From contig NC_061122.1 in NCBI RefSeq assembly GCF_002878395.1, forward strand, positions 78,666,492-78,730,491: a DNA stretch of 64,000 bases, read 5' to 3'. Of the stretch, positions 31,213 through 43,400 are shown one piece after another. The notes below the pieces were generated by a model that worked only from the letters and a program-made list of their open reading frames with translations, made no database searches and was not told where the DNA came from. Position 1 is the stretch's first letter; each line of letters opens with the position of its first letter. The stretch comes from Capsicum annuum. Taxonomy: Eukaryota > Streptophyta > Magnoliopsida > Solanales > Solanaceae. Position numbers and translations under genes: made by a program.

Positions 31213-34200
31213 TATTGAGGGATTTCAACTTAAATCGCCTTTGCATGATTTAGAACAGCTTCTTGATTAAAAACTTTCTGGTTTAAATATTAGACCTATT
31301 GATTTGTCTAATACCTTTGCTGATAACCTTAAGTCCTCTCCTGATTTGAAAAATAACACCAAATCAGAGCTTAATAAGCTTAGAGGAATAATTAAAAGCA
31401 GTCGGGTAAAAATCCCAAATATGCCGATTTACCCCGCATGCAAATTTATTACTATCCGCGACCCACTCCATAAGATGTTCTGATCGAGGAAAGGGATTGG
31501 AATCAGACTAATACGTCTTAGAGCAGAGACGATATTTATGAATAGAACCTTGATGGATTAACTGGGAGGCAATTAACAATCCTCGTACACCGCATTATGA
31601 TGTATTCAACGGTGTGCAAAGCCACTAGTAATACCAATAATAGAACATATAAAGTTATCAGTAAAATGATAGTTATTGGTTTTACTGGTCAACTTCGTAG
31701 CTGGTGGGATAATTTTATGACTCATGAACAAAGAGAGTCATTTTTAATGATATAGCTACTGCTCCAAGAACTAATAACCTAGGAAGAGCCCTAGCTGTAA
31801 ATAGGGAAGATGCTATTTATATGCTCGTTCTTACAATTTTAGAACATTTTAAAGGTAGATTTACCAACCAGTATGAAAATATACGTACTCAGTCAAATGG
31901 TTTTAGATGTAAGAACCTGGGAGAATTTAGGTGGTATAAGGACACCTTTCTAAGTAGGGTTATGGAATTACCCAAAAATAGATATGAGCATTGGAAGGCC
32001 ATGTTTACAGACGGACTTCCTCCGTTATTCGCTGAAAGGGTTAGAAAAACCCTTAGAGGCTCCTATGGTGAAATTTCTTGGGAAAAATATACCTATGGTC
32101 ATCTGATAGCAGCTTATACATAAGAAGGGTTAAACCTGTGTAATGAGTTAAAATTGTCTAGACAACTTAAGCTTGATAAGCTTAGAGAAAAATCTCAGAT
32201 AGGAGATTTATGTACCCAGTTTGGTATACCTGAACTAGTTTTCACTTCTAGAAAGAAAGGCCTTAGATATTCCAAAAGTAAGCTGCCTTATCGGAAAAAG
32301 GAGATCTAGATATAGGTCCAAAGAAAAGCGTGAAACTAGAAAAAGCTATAGAAAATCTACTAGATTTGCCAAAAATAGGTCTAAGCGAGATCTTGCTAAG
32401 ATTAAGTGTTACAGATGTAGAACTTTGGGCATATTACTCTAAACTGTAAGCTTCAAAAACTTAAATCTTTAGGTCTTGCTGTGCATGATCAAGTTTATGG
32501 TTTGTTATACACCTCATGTTCAGAATCTGATTATAATGCTGAATCTGAATCAGAAAATGATATTGAGTTACCTAATTTATCTGATAGTGATAATGCTAAT
32601 GCTTGTTCTGATTGCAAAGGTGATACCTGCACTTGTGATGAACATTTTATAATTTGGAATCCCAATTTTAAGATTTAAACATTTAAACCATTACTTCGAA
32701 TAATGTGTTAGAACTTTTGAAAGAAGTTTCGGATGAGAAACTTTGGGAAAAAATTTGTCTACTAGTTCAATACCTAGTACTTCTAAAACTGCCGATAGCA
32801 ATACCTTTACTCCTAAAACTGCTGATAGCAATTATTTTATTTTATGCCTTATTCTATAGTAAAAGTTAATAGACGTCTTGCTATGAGTTATGCTACTGGT
32901 AAATATACTTCTTTTGATGATTTAAAGATTGAAGTTGAAAACTTGAAAAAGGAGATTAGATCTCTTAAACAAAATTAGATGATTTGTGATCACAAAATTT
33001 CGCAAATTGAGAAAGATATTTCCCACACTGAAATTTTTAAAGAAAAAGAAAAAATTTCCAAAGAAAGTGATACTGATGATATTCAAAATTTCCTTGATTT
33101 AAAAAATGATTATTTTTAGGAATGATGCAAATTGTTACTGCCCATAAATTGTTTTGATGGATAATTATTTTTCAATAACTAATATTGTTATGATTGATAG
33201 TAGAGCTGATGTTAGCTGCATTCAGGAAGGATTAATTCCTACAAAATATTTCCATAAAACCACTCATGTAGTTAAATCTGCATTTGGACATGCTCTTGAT
33301 ATAGAGTATAAATTACCAAACACTCATATTTGCCAAAGTAAAGTATGCATACCGCATTTCTTCTTTTTGGTAAAAAATTCCAATTATACTTGAAACTTAT
33401 TATATAAATACCATTTATCTTTATACTCATATTAATGCAAAATAATTTACGGCCACTTACAAGAATAAGGAGATATCTTATTCTTTCATTACAGATCCCG
33501 TAACTAGAGATATTAATGCTTTAATTGATATGAAGCAAAAACATCTTAATTTTTTATAGCTTGAATTACTTTGCATGAATATTTATGATACTATGAAGTC
33601 TTCTAAGATACAAGGAAAAAATAAATTAATTTCTGAACAAATGACTGTTGATATTTGTGTCGATCACCCCAGTGCTTTTTGGAATCGTAATCAGCATATT
33701 GTTACTCTTTCATATAAAGACAATTTCTCTTAAGGATAATATCCCAACAAAATCACGACCTTGTCAGATGAATGCTGAATTAGTAGAATTCTGCAATAAA
33801 GAGATTGGTAATCTATTACAAAAGGGTTTGATAAAGCCTTCAAAATCTCCGTGGTCTTGTACTGTTTTTTATGTTAATAACGCAGCAGAAAAAGAACGTG
33901 GTGTTCCCAGGTTGGTAATAAATTACAAACCTTTGAACAAATATTTAAAATGGATTAGGTATCCCATCCCAAATAAAATAGATTTGTAATCCCAATTATA
34001 TGATGCCAATATATTTTCAAAATTTGATTTAAAATCTGGATATTGGAAGATTCAAATTTTTAAAAAGCATACTTATAAAACTGCTTTTAATTTGCCTTTT
34101 GGGCAATATGAATGGAATGTTATGCCATTTGGCTTTAAAAATGCTCCTTCTGAATTTCAAAAGATAATGAATGATATTTTTAATCCTTATATGGATTTCA

Positions 34201-35030
34201 TCACGTTTATATTGACGACATTCTTGTATTTTCTAAAACATTTAAATTATATATCAAACATCTTGATATTTTCAAGAAAAATGTGATACAGAATGGTTTG
34301 GTGACATCTAAGCCAAAAATGATTTTATTTCAAACAAATGTTAGATTCTTAGGTCATAATATTTGTCAAGGGAAGATTACTCCCATTCAAAGATTCCTTC
34401 ATTTTGCTTCTAAACTCCCCGATGTTATAACTGACAAAACTCAATTAAAAAGATTTTTGGGAAGCTTGAATTATATTTTCCCTTTTTACGAGAATTTATC
34501 TCGTGATTTAGTTCCATTATATGATTGGCTGAAAAAGGACTATAAAGGAGCATGGACGGACAGTCATAAAAATTTTGTTGAACAAATTAAACAGAAGGTT
34601 AAAACATTACCCTGTGTAACTTTAGCCAATTCCACCTGGCAAAAAAAATTGAGACAGATACGTCTAATATTGGTTATAGCAAAATACCGAAACAAGTGAA
34701 TCCCCATAATAAAACTGAATACTTGATAAGATTTCATTCAAGTAAATGGACTGATAGTTAGTAAAAATATGTTACGGTAGCTCATGAAATGCTAACTATA
34801 GTTAACTGTGTTCTGAAAATTCAGGATGATCCTTATAATCAAAAGTTTTTGATAAAAATTGATGTTCAATCTGTGAAGTATATGTTTGATAAAGATTTTA
34901 AACATGATGCTTCAAAATTAATATTTGCAAGGTGGCAAGCCCAATTAGTCCCTTTTGATTTTGAGATTTAGTATGAAAAAAGAATTGATAATTCCCTCCC
35001 TGATTTTCTATCTAGGGAATATCTTAGTTA
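31213..35030 (+). pseudogene. pararetrovirus B (2a) coat protein-protease-RT-RNase H remnant
   Basis: Recognisable pieces are coat protein 31821-32123 (FRWYKDTFLSRVMELP, FTDGLPPLFAERVRKTL); a decayed zinc knuckle near 32410; protease 33154-33393 with IDSRADVSC, so the catalytic triad Gly is Arg; RT 33648-34286 (SPWSCTVFYVNNAAEKERG, PFGQYEWNVMPFG), with a frameshift destroying the YIDD box near 34200; RNase H 34283-35030. More than ten disruptions make it non-functional. Confidence 0.85.
31530..31800 (+). pseudogene. pararetrovirus B (2a) coat protein N-terminal stretch, frame-broken
   Basis: Between the ORF2/3 boundary and the open coat-protein piece, the plus strand still reads VIGFTGQLRSWWDNF- and LGRALAVNRED-like phrases in two frames, matching 22280-22440 of copy A. 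There is no continuous frame. Confidence 0.7.
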
Positions 35031-35215
35031 AAATGAATTTTTTTCTTACTGAAAAAACTTTGATTACTATATTAAAGGTAATACCGTTATACCGAGACAT
35101 TCAAAATCTCATAATTGATAAAATCATCCATGATATGGTTGAATAAGAATTTTTTGTCTTCAATTATGAAGAGATCAGAGATATTGACTGGTATGATCTG
35201 GAAATATCAGATTAA
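35031..35215 (+). pseudogene. pararetrovirus B (2a) single small ORF
   Basis: ATG at 35033 just after the polyprotein stop. It reads MNFFLTEKTLITILKVIPLY, then RDIQNLIIDKIIHDMVE, a TAA, and FFVFNYEEIRDIDWYD. It is the counterpart of small ORF 1 of copy A. Only one such gene lies between RNase H and ORF4 here. Confidence 0.65.
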
Positions 35216-35224
35216 TTGTCCTCT

Positions 35225-36282
35225 TTGCAGTATTGATACTGATCCACCATGGCAGATAGCCAGAGAAAAAGCATAGGGTGAATTTCGGAGAAAGATCAGC
35301 CTCCAGCAGAAGGGAAAGATCATCCCCAATAATTAGATCATATTCAGGATCGTTATACAGATCCTCATCTAATTCCCCAATTATACAAATGGGAAATAGG
35401 AGTTTGATAAACTCTAAGGTTCCATAGAAAGGCGAATCTTCATCATCTACTCAGTCAATTCATCTAGATAATATTCCAAAAGACAGTCCATTATATGAGC
35501 AATTACAAGCCTATTTGGCAGCTCAAAAGGGTGATACATTTGCTTCGATTGCGAAAGAAAAGGATAATGATGATATCAAGTCCTTTGAACAAATTGAATA
35601 CAAAGAAATGATATTTCTTTTCAAAAATTTTGAGATTCAGAGGCAAAATGAACCGTGAAAGATATGCACAAATATTTGATAGATAATCTATATTTTCCAA
35701 GTGAGACATACAAAAGCCGTATTTATTATGAGACTATTCTCATTTGCACAGGTAGTGCAGAATTCGACCATTTTTCTGGATATAACTCAGAAGAGAATGT
35801 TTATAACTTCTCAAAAAGTGTTATTAAAAAAATTATATCTGACAGAAAATCAAATTTTGCTTAAAGGTTCCAAGATAAATTTCACTTATTGGGACTACAT
35901 TCAAGATTTCACTAAAGCTCTTTATTAAAATAATGACAGACATAAGCATACTTAGTTTATAAAGGTATATGCAAAAATATTTACATAACCTATCCCTAAC
36001 TGGTTCATAAATTGGTGGGCTTTTCATGGTCTGACCGTCTAGATATTGCCTGATCTATACCTCAAGCTATACAAAGAATGGACCAAAGTATCCCCATATT
36101 TGAATGAATTATATCATGTAGATCATAACTGTAATTTGGAAAAAATTTACCAAATGTACTTCTTTATTGAATTTTCTATTCCCTAGATTCATAAATGGGC
36201 TCCGAAACTAGGATTCACTAAAGAGCAAATCCCTTGTCTATATAGAATATTTAATAATAATTTTGGGGATAAATTGATGCGC
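35225..36282 (+). pseudogene. pararetrovirus B (2a) ORF4 remnant
   Basis: Starts near an ATGGCAGATAGCC and reads blocks such as LIDNLYFPSETYKSRIYYET, GSKINFTYWDYIQDFTKALY and FFIEFSIP in interrupted frames, matching ORF4 of copy A. It is cut at 36282 by the junction with fragment 2b. Confidence 0.72.
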
Positions 36283-36838
36283 CTGGATCTGAACTTATTT
36301 TTCTGTCATACAGAATTTATTACAGGTTATTAACTACTTTAAATCCTCAATGTAGATTATACGCTACATCGGATCTGACTATATTAGTCGAGACTAATTT
36401 TGCAAGGTCTAAGGTCACCAAAAGGAGACCTATTAAATGGGGTGAGATTGATTTTCCCACTACTTGGACCTTAAATTCTGTTATATTTCTGAATCAAGTC
36501 ACTGATGATTTAACTAATAGTAAATTATCGCATGTGACTCAAAATCTGGACGGTAGGATTTGTATTCAATTCAATGAAAGATCTACTGTTTATAATAGAC
36601 ATTCATTTTCCATTCCTAAATTATTGCCCGCTATGCACCATATTTCTCCTCTAGAACCATCATATAGTCCATCCAGAAGTCGTGCAGCTTCTTTGCATAT
36701 AATTGACTCAGCTTCTATAAATTTGTGGAGAAAGTAAAAGTGAATCCTTGAACAAATATTGTTCAAGATAATGACAATATCTCTGATAGAGATATTCCCA
36801 CTGATTCTGAAATTAACTTTGATCCAAATGATATTTAA
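36283..36838 (+). pseudogene. pararetrovirus B (2b) movement protein C-terminal half
   Basis: It reads PGSELIFLSYRIYYRLLTTL-like, TRRRPIKWGEIDFPTTW-like and RSRAASLHIIDSA phrases, aligned to the second half of the copy A movement protein. Frameshifts and stops are present; the N-terminal half is absent. Confidence 0.75.
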
Positions 36839-37380
36839 TGATTCCACACCAAATTAATTTGTCCTGGCTCCCAGGCAAGAAATTCTATTTAAAAAGAATT
36901 TTTTGATAAAAAATGGAACCAGTTTAGAACTTGGTTTTTTAAAACTTATAGTCCTGATGAGATGAATAATATTTCTCAAGAATTCTATGAAACGTGTGCA
37001 TTGCATAATCAAATTATGTATTTTGTGCCTTGGTTTATAACCACATACTTGCCATTGTATGTTAAGGTGCTTGAAAGATCATATCAAGATAATAGTGGTA
37101 ACATTGTTAAAACTATTTACCCTCCCCAAGCTCCTTTTATATTGCCAAATAATACGGGTATTATTTTTTCTGCATTTTAAAAATTCATTGATAATGAAGT
37201 TGCTAAGATAACTGTTGCAGAAATTAATAATTTGATTTCTCAAAATAATTATTTGAGCTTATATGTGAAAGTCTTAGGATAACATATTTCTTCTCTTGAT
37301 AAAAAGCTTGATGAGTTAATTGATTTGATAAAAAAACTGAGTGTTAGTCCAAATTCTACTAATATTGCTTCTTCTTTCGT
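36838..37380 (+). pseudogene. pararetrovirus B (2b) ORF2
   Basis: ATG near 36838; contains NNISQEFYETCALHNQIMYF, VPWFITTYLPLYVKVLERSY and ILPNNTGIIFSAF, then the coiled coil with a stop in it. As in 2a, its end (SVSPNSTNIASSF) runs without a stop into what is ORF3 in copy A. Confidence 0.75.
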
Positions 37381-39170
37381 AAGTAAGACAAAATATTTGA
37401 CGACTAAAACTAGTATTCAAAGGCCCCCTGATAGTGAGAGATCTCAACTTAATCGCCTTTGCATGATTTAGAATAGCTCTTTGATAAAAAGCTTTCTGGT
37501 TTAAATATTAGACCTATTGATTTATCTAATGCCTTTGCTAATAGCCTTGAGTCCTCTCCTGATTTGAAAAATCAGATCAAATCAAAGCTTAATAAGCTCA
37601 GAAGAATAATTAAAAAGCAGTCGGGTAAAAATCCCAGATATGCCGATTTAACCCCCATGTAAACTTATTACTATCCGTAACCCACTCCTCAAGATGTTCT
37701 GATAGAGGGAAGAGATTGAAATAAGACTAACACGTCTTATAGCAGAGACGATATTTATGAATGGAACCTTGATAGCTTAACTGATAAGCAATTAACAATC
37801 CTCGTACACCGCATTATGATGTATTGAACAGTGTGTAAAGCCACTAGTAATAGCAATAATAAAATAGATAAAGTTATCAGTAAAATGATAGTTGTTGGGT
37901 TTACTGGTCAACTTCGTGGCTGGTGGGACAAATATATAACTCATAATCAGAGAGAGTCAATTTTTAATGCTGTAGCTACTGCTCTAGGAATTGATAACCT
38001 AGGAAAAGCTCTAGCTGTAAATAGGGAAGATGCTGTATATACGCTTGTTCTTATAATTTTAGAATATTTTAATGGTAGATTTACCAACCAGTATGAAAAT
38101 ATTCATACTTTCGTAAATGATCTTAGATGTAAGACCATTGGAGAATTTAGGTGGTATAAGGACACCTTTCTAAGTAGGGTTATGGAATTACTCAAAAATA
38201 GATATGAGCATTGGAAAGCCAAGTTTATAGACGGACTTTCTCCATTATTCGTTGAAAGGGTTAGAAAAACCCTTAGAGGCTCCTATGGTGAAATTTCTTG
38301 GGAAAAAAATACCAATGGTCATCTGATAGCAGCGTGTACACAAGAAGGGTTAAACCTATGTAATGAGTTAAAATTGTCTAGACAACTTAAGCTTGATAAG
38401 CTTAGAGAAAAATCTCAGATAGGAGATTTCTGTACCCAGTTTGGTATACTTGAACCAGCTTCCACTTCTAGGAAGAAAGGCCCTAGGTATTCCAAAGGTG
38501 AGCAGCCTTATTAGAAAATAAGATCTAGATATAGGTCCAAAGAAGAGCGTGAAACTAAAAAAGCCTATAGGAAATCTACTAGATTCGCCAAAAGTAGGTC
38601 TAGGCGAGATCTCTCGAAAATTAAGTGTTACATATCTGGTAACTTTGGGCATATTACTCCAAAATGTAAGCTTCAAAAGCTTAAATCTTTAGGTCTTGCT
38701 GATGATGTGCATGATCAAGTTTATGGTTTGTTATACACCTCAGGTTCAAAATCTGATTATGCTAAATCTGAATCAGAAAATGATATTAAGTTGCCTAATT
38801 TATCTGATAGTGATAATGCTAATGCTTGTTCTAATTGCCAAGGTGATACCTGCACTTGTGATGATGCATTTTATAATTTGCAATCCCAGTTTGAAGATTT
38901 AAACATTCAAATCATTATTTCGGATAACTTGTTAGAACTTTTGAAAGAAGTTTCAGATGAGAAACATTAGGAAAAAATTATTAATTTGTCTACTAGTTCA
39001 ATACCTAGTACTTCTAAAACTGCTGATAGCAATACCTTTACTCCTAAAACTACTGATAGCAATTATTTTATGCCTTATTCTATAGCAGAAGTTAATAGAC
39101 GTTTTGCTATGAGTTATGCTTCTGGTAAAGATACTTCTTTTGATGATTTAAAGATTGAAGTTGAAACTTA
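37381..39170 (+). pseudogene. pararetrovirus B (2b) coat protein remnant
   Basis: A long open piece (37831-38514) carries KMIVVGFTGQLRGWWDKYIT, GEFRWYKDTFLSRVMELLKN and FIDGLSPLFVERVRKTLRGS plus the start of the basic tail. Then a decayed zinc knuckle (CYISGNFGHITPKC), an acidic region (38707-38970) and the coiled-coil start follow. Protease onward is missing. Confidence 0.82.
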
Positions 39171-39954
39171 GGTTACAGGATCTGAGGGATGGTGGTAATC
39201 CACGCGGCCATCCAAACCTATAAGTTAATATCAGAAAACCAATCAAAATATATAGGAATTTCATATAGCTTATTGACTGTATGGAATATTGAATCTTTTT
39301 ACCTGAGTAAAAGGCCTGTCAGAATTTAATACCTACTTGAGTTGAGCCCATGTGTCTAGCGATTCTAACCATGAAGAAATATGCCTTTTTAATGGGCTTA
39401 AGAGTCACGACTTGCTAGACGTAGTCACTAAGACAAAGCCAACAGAAACAATACTAACTTTGACTGTACCATCATCTCGGAACCAAGTCAGTAAACTATA
39501 AAGAAATTCCTTTATATTTTGATAAAGTCTAGATCTTTCATGGTTACTATACAAGAGAAGTTAGATGCTCAGCATATATATGAAATTACTTAGCCGGGCA
39601 TAGTCACGGCCAGAGAGGAAGAAGGAGTAATGTAATGACTTAAATTAAAAAAACTAGTAAATACCTTTTGTAGTCGGATGCAAGGCTGGAGTAATATTAA
39701 ACAACAAGTTTTTATTCAAACTTAGAGAGAAATTTACAAGAGAGAAGGGAGAGTACTTCAAGCTAGAGAGAGAAATGGAAAAAAAATTGAAAACTCCTTC
39801 CTTCCTAACAAATGAAGGCACCTATTTATAGGAAGAAAGGAATCTACTAATAGTATTATGGGTCCCACATCTTGGTCCTAGTGGATCTACTGTGTAGAAA
39901 TAGAACTAAGGGTCCCACATCCGGGTTCCTTGCACAATAAATATACTATGTGTA
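39171..39954 (-). promoter_or_regulatory. pararetrovirus B (2c) promoter, poly(A) signal and leader
   Basis: On the minus strand a clear TATAAATAGG lies at 39830-39821 and AATAAA at 39716-39711. The leader phrase CCGTGACTATGCCCGGCTAA follows (about 39615-39590), continuing to 39173. Spacing and order equal those of copy A, which supports both. Confidence 0.75.
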
Positions 39955-41030
39955 TCACACTTTATTTTTTCCTTTTAATTGTCTAAGAAATTCTTCAGTT
40001 CTTGCTATGGAGTCATCAGATAGTGGTTTATCCATGGCGACAAGCTGAGAATCCTGAACTTCTTCGTCGGCAATATCATCGCTGGTTATGCTCTTCATGG
40101 AAGTATCTGACTTATCATGGCTATTAACTATTTTCATCAGATTTCTTTGAACTTCTTATTCTTTGTATAACTTGAGGAATGGATCAGGCAATATTTGGAC
40201 GGTCGGACCATGATAAGCCCATAAATTTATGAACCAATTAGGGATAGGTTCTGTAAATATTTTTGCACATACCTTTATAAAGCAAGTATGCTTATGTCTG
40301 TCATTATTATAATAAAAAGCTTTAGTGAAAGCTTGAATGTAGTCCCAATAAGTGAAATTTATCTTGGAACCTTTAAGCAAAATCTATGTTCTGTCATTAT
40401 GGTCATCCTCCAATCTTCGACAAATGTAATATTTTTAATAACAATTTTTGAGAAGTTATAAACATTCTCTTCTGAGTTATATCCAGAAAAATGCTCGAAT
40501 TCTGCACTACCTGTTGAAATGAGAATAGTCACATAATAAATACGGGTTTTGTATGACTCACCCACAAAATATAGATTGTCTATCAAATATTTATGGAGTA
40601 TCTTCCCCAATTCATTTTGCCTCTGAATCTCAGAATTTTCGACAAGAAATATCATTTCTTTGTTTTCAATTCGTTCATAGGACTTGATATTATCATTGCC
40701 CTTTTCTTTTACAAACGAAGCAAATGTATCACCCTTTTGAGATGCTAGCTAGGCTTGTAATTGCTTGTATAACAGACTGTCTTCTGGAATATCATCCAGA
40801 TGAATTGACTGAGTTAATAATGAAGATTCGCCTTTCTGCGGCACCTTAGATTTTATCAAACTCTTATTTCCCATTTGTATAACTGGGGAATTAGAGGAGG
40901 ATCCATATGACGATCCTGAATATGATCTAATTATTGGGGATGATCTTCCTCTTCCGCCGGAGGCTGATCTTCCTCCTGATCTACCCTGTCCTTTTTCTCT
41001 GGCTAGCTGTTATGGTGGATCAGTAGCCAT
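39955..41030 (-). pseudogene. pararetrovirus B (2c) ORF4
   Basis: ATG at 41030-41028; early stop, then an RGG-type stretch GRSGGRSASGGRGRSS, KVPQKGESS, LIDNLYFVGESYKTRIYYVT (40359-40655) and KINFTYWDYIQAFTKAFYYN (40156-40380). The last piece, with an acidic Lys-rich end (SIARTEEFLRQLKGKNKV), follows a deletion. It lacks the FYIEFSIPW block, so an internal segment is lost. Confidence 0.72.
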
Positions 41031-41046
41031 ATTGCAAAGAGGACAA

Positions 41047-41238
41047 TTAATCAGATATTTCAAAATCATACCAGTCAATATCTCTGATCTCTTCATAATT
41101 GAAGATAAAAAATTCTTCTTTAACCATATCATGGATGATTTTATAAATTATGAGATTTTGAATATTTCTGTATAACGAAATTACCTTTAATATAGTAATC
41201 AAAGTTTTTTTAGTAAGAAATAATGTATAAAAATTCAT
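41047..41238 (-). CDS. pararetrovirus B (2c) single small ORF, open
   Basis: An open 63-codon frame reads MNFYTLFLTKKTLITILKVI, SLYRNIQNLIIYKIIHDMVK and FNYEEIRDIDWYDFEISD. It is the intact counterpart of small ORF 1 of copy A, ending in the same D-I-D/W acidic aromatic pattern. It lies just downstream of the RNase H end. Function unknown. Confidence 0.6.
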   Translation of the reverse strand: MNFYTLFLTKKTLITILKVISLYRNIQNLIIYKIIHDMVKEEFFIFNYEEIRDIDWYDFEISD

Positions 41239-41239
41239 T

Positions 41240-41742
41240 TTAACTGAGATATTCCCTAGATAGAAAATCAGGGAGGGAGTTATCAATTATTTTCTTATAC
41301 TGAATCTCAAAATCAAAAGGGGCTACTTGGGCTTGCCACCTTGGAAATATTAATTTTGAAGCATCATGTTTAAAATCTTTATCAAACATATACTTCATAG
41401 ATTGAGCATCATTTTTTATCAAAAACTTTTGATTATAAAGATCATCCTGAAATTTCAGAACACATTTAACTATGGTTAGCATTTCATGAGCTACCGTAGC
41501 ATATTTTTTCTGACTATCAGTCCATTTACCTAAATAAAATCTTATCAAGTATTTAGTTTTATTATGGGGATTCACTTGTTTCAGTATTCTGCCATGTCCA
41601 ATATTAGACGCATCCGTCTCAATTATTTTTGCCAGGCGGGATTGGCTAAAGTTACATAGGGTAAGGTTTTAACCTTCTGTTTAATTTGTTTAACAAGATT
41701 TGTATGACTAGCCGTCCATGCTCCTTTATAGTCCTTTTTCAG
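41240..41742 (-). pseudogene. pararetrovirus B (2c) RNase H
   Basis: It reads LKKDYKGAWTASHTNLVKQI, KYATVAHEMLTIVKCVLKFQ, FKHDASKLIFPRWQAQVAPF and ENSLPDFLSREYL-like phrases across a frameshift near 41620. 41321-41742 is almost identical to 49629-50052. Confidence 0.8.
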
Positions 41743-41878
41743 AAAAAGAACACAAAAATTAGAAAGAGGGTATTCTAAGAGGGCCAGATCTACGGGGTAG
41801 TTTATGGCATCCCAAGAAGAGTTTAGGCCTCGATTTTCTAATAGACCACCTAGGCCATTATCTTTTTTATTCTGCAAC
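41743..41878. other. unassigned 136-nt filler between virus 2c and gypsy element 2
   Basis: It matches neither neighbour. The minus frame is open (NSSWDAINYPVDLALLEYPL) but no family is recognised; it could be part of a LINE or host gene. Confidence 0.4.
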
Positions 41879-42662
41879 TAGTGCTCCACTACAGTTTCAA
41901 GGGGCCAAAAACAATTAGTTTAAGCAAAGAAGTGAGAGTCAGAGTTCACGAATAGCGGGTATCAAGAGCAAGGGAGTATGAGCTAATTAAGACCTCCTCA
42001 GCAGCCATGTAAACAATGTGGAAAGCTTCATTTAGGTGTATGTTGGTTCGGGACAAATACTTGCTTTTGGTGTGGTACATTAGGGCATATGATAAGAGAA
42101 TACCCACAAAGAGGTATGTATAAGTGGTATGACACAACCTACTGGATCAGCCGTTGCATCGTCATCATCGATGCCTTATTCAGGTAGAGGTGTACAGCCT
42201 ATAGGTCGTGGTAGAGGTACTAAAGAAGTAGATAGCTCTAGTGGAGTTCAGAATCGTACATATGCTTTAGCGGATCGACAAAATTTAGAGGCTTCTTTGG
42301 ATGTGGTTACAGGTACATTGTCCATCTTTTCACATAATGTATATGCATTAGTTGATCTGGGTTCTACATTATCATATGTTACTCCATTGGTTGCTGGAAA
42401 AGTCAAAAGAACACTAGAATTGCTAGTTAAGCCATTTGAAGTGTCTACGCCGATTGGCAAATCTATTATAGCTAGGAAAGTGTATCGACATTGTATAACA
42501 ACTATTTGCGATCGTGATACAATGGTTGACCTGGTTGAGTTAGAAATAGTAGATTTTGATGCGATAATGGGTATGGATTGGTTGGCTTCTTGTTATTCCA
42601 TAGTAGATTACCGAACTAAGAGGGTGTATTTCTATTTTCCAAGAGAGGAAGTGCTTGAATAG
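41879..42662 (+). pseudogene. element 2 gag end and protease
   Basis: A zinc-knuckle-like region (CKQCGKLHLGVCWF...CFWCGTLGHMIREY) lies at about 42006-42110. After a frameshift, the frame 42129-42662 holds a Ser/Gly-rich linker, the protease motif ALVDLGSTLSYVTP (Leu in the D-T/S-G triad) and MDWLASCYSIVDYR. Confidence 0.82.
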
Positions 42663-43400
42663 AGGGGTAACATTGGTGCGCCAAGAGGTAAATTCATTTC
42701 TTATTTTAAGGTGTAAAGGATAATTTCCAAGGGTTACATATATCATCTAGTTAGAGTGAAAGATACAGATGCAGAGCCCCCAACTCTTCAAACCATTCTA
42801 GTGGTAAATGAATTTCCCAATGTATTTTTTGAAGATCTTCCAGGTTTCCCTCCAGAACGAGAAGTAGAGTTTAGTATTGATGTGATTTATGGTACTCAAC
42901 CAATCTCAATTCCTCCATATAGAATGGCCCCGGCAGAATTACGGGAGTTGAAAGAGCAATTGAAAAACTTTCTAGAAAAAAATTCATATGGCCTAATATG
43001 TCCCCCTGGGGCGCACCATTATTATTTGTATGTAAGAAAGATGGCTCATTGAGAATGTGCATTGACTATCGGCAACTGATTAAGGTGACTATTAAGAACA
43101 AATATTCCCTTCTAAGAATTGATGACTTATTCGACCAGTTGCAAGAAGCCAAGTGTTTTTCAAAGATTGATTTGAGGTCAGGTTACCACCAAGTGAGGTT
43201 CAAATATAAGGACATACCCAAGATAGCTTTTCAAACACGATACGGTCATTACGAGTTTCTAGTTATGTTCTTTGGGCTAACTAATGCCCCTACAACTTTT
43301 ATGGATGTGATGAATAGGGTGTTCAAGCCATTCTTGGATGTGTTTGTGATAGTTTTATAGACGATATTCCGGTTTATTCTAGATCAAAGAAGGACCATGC
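42663..43400 (+). pseudogene. element 2 reverse transcriptase
   Basis: 42756-43052 reads VNEFPNVFFEDLPGFPPERE and [20 protein letters not shown]. After a frameshift, 42998-43360 carries [35 protein letters not shown] and [19 protein letters not shown] one-base change at about 43353 breaks the frame just at the catalytic FIDD box. Confidence 0.87.

Larger units (their letters stand above)
30788..36282 (+). mobile_element. pararetrovirus B fragment 2a (ORF2 to ORF4)
   Basis: It begins inside ORF2 and runs through the polyprotein, one small ORF and ORF4. It ends abruptly at GATAAATTGATGC, where movement-protein sequence of another fragment follows. It is the same gene order as copy A but a distinct lineage, with many stops and frameshifts. 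Confidence 0.88.
36283..39170 (+). mobile_element. pararetrovirus B fragment 2b (movement protein to coat protein)
   Basis: It begins inside the movement protein at CCTGGATCTGAACTT and runs through ORF2 into the coat protein/linker. It stops at GAAGTTGAAACTT (39169), where an inverted copy begins. Confidence 0.86.
39171..41742 (-). mobile_element. pararetrovirus B fragment 2c, inverted (RNase H to leader)
   Basis: Reading the minus strand from 41742 down: RNase H, small ORF, ORF4, promoter, leader. It ends at 39173 with CAGATCCTGTAA, the same leader position at which copy A ends. It lies tail-to-tail against fragment 2b. Confidence 0.87.

Noticed and set aside
42248..43062. Minus-strand ORFs over element 2
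   Set aside because: Shadows of the gypsy protease and RT frames.
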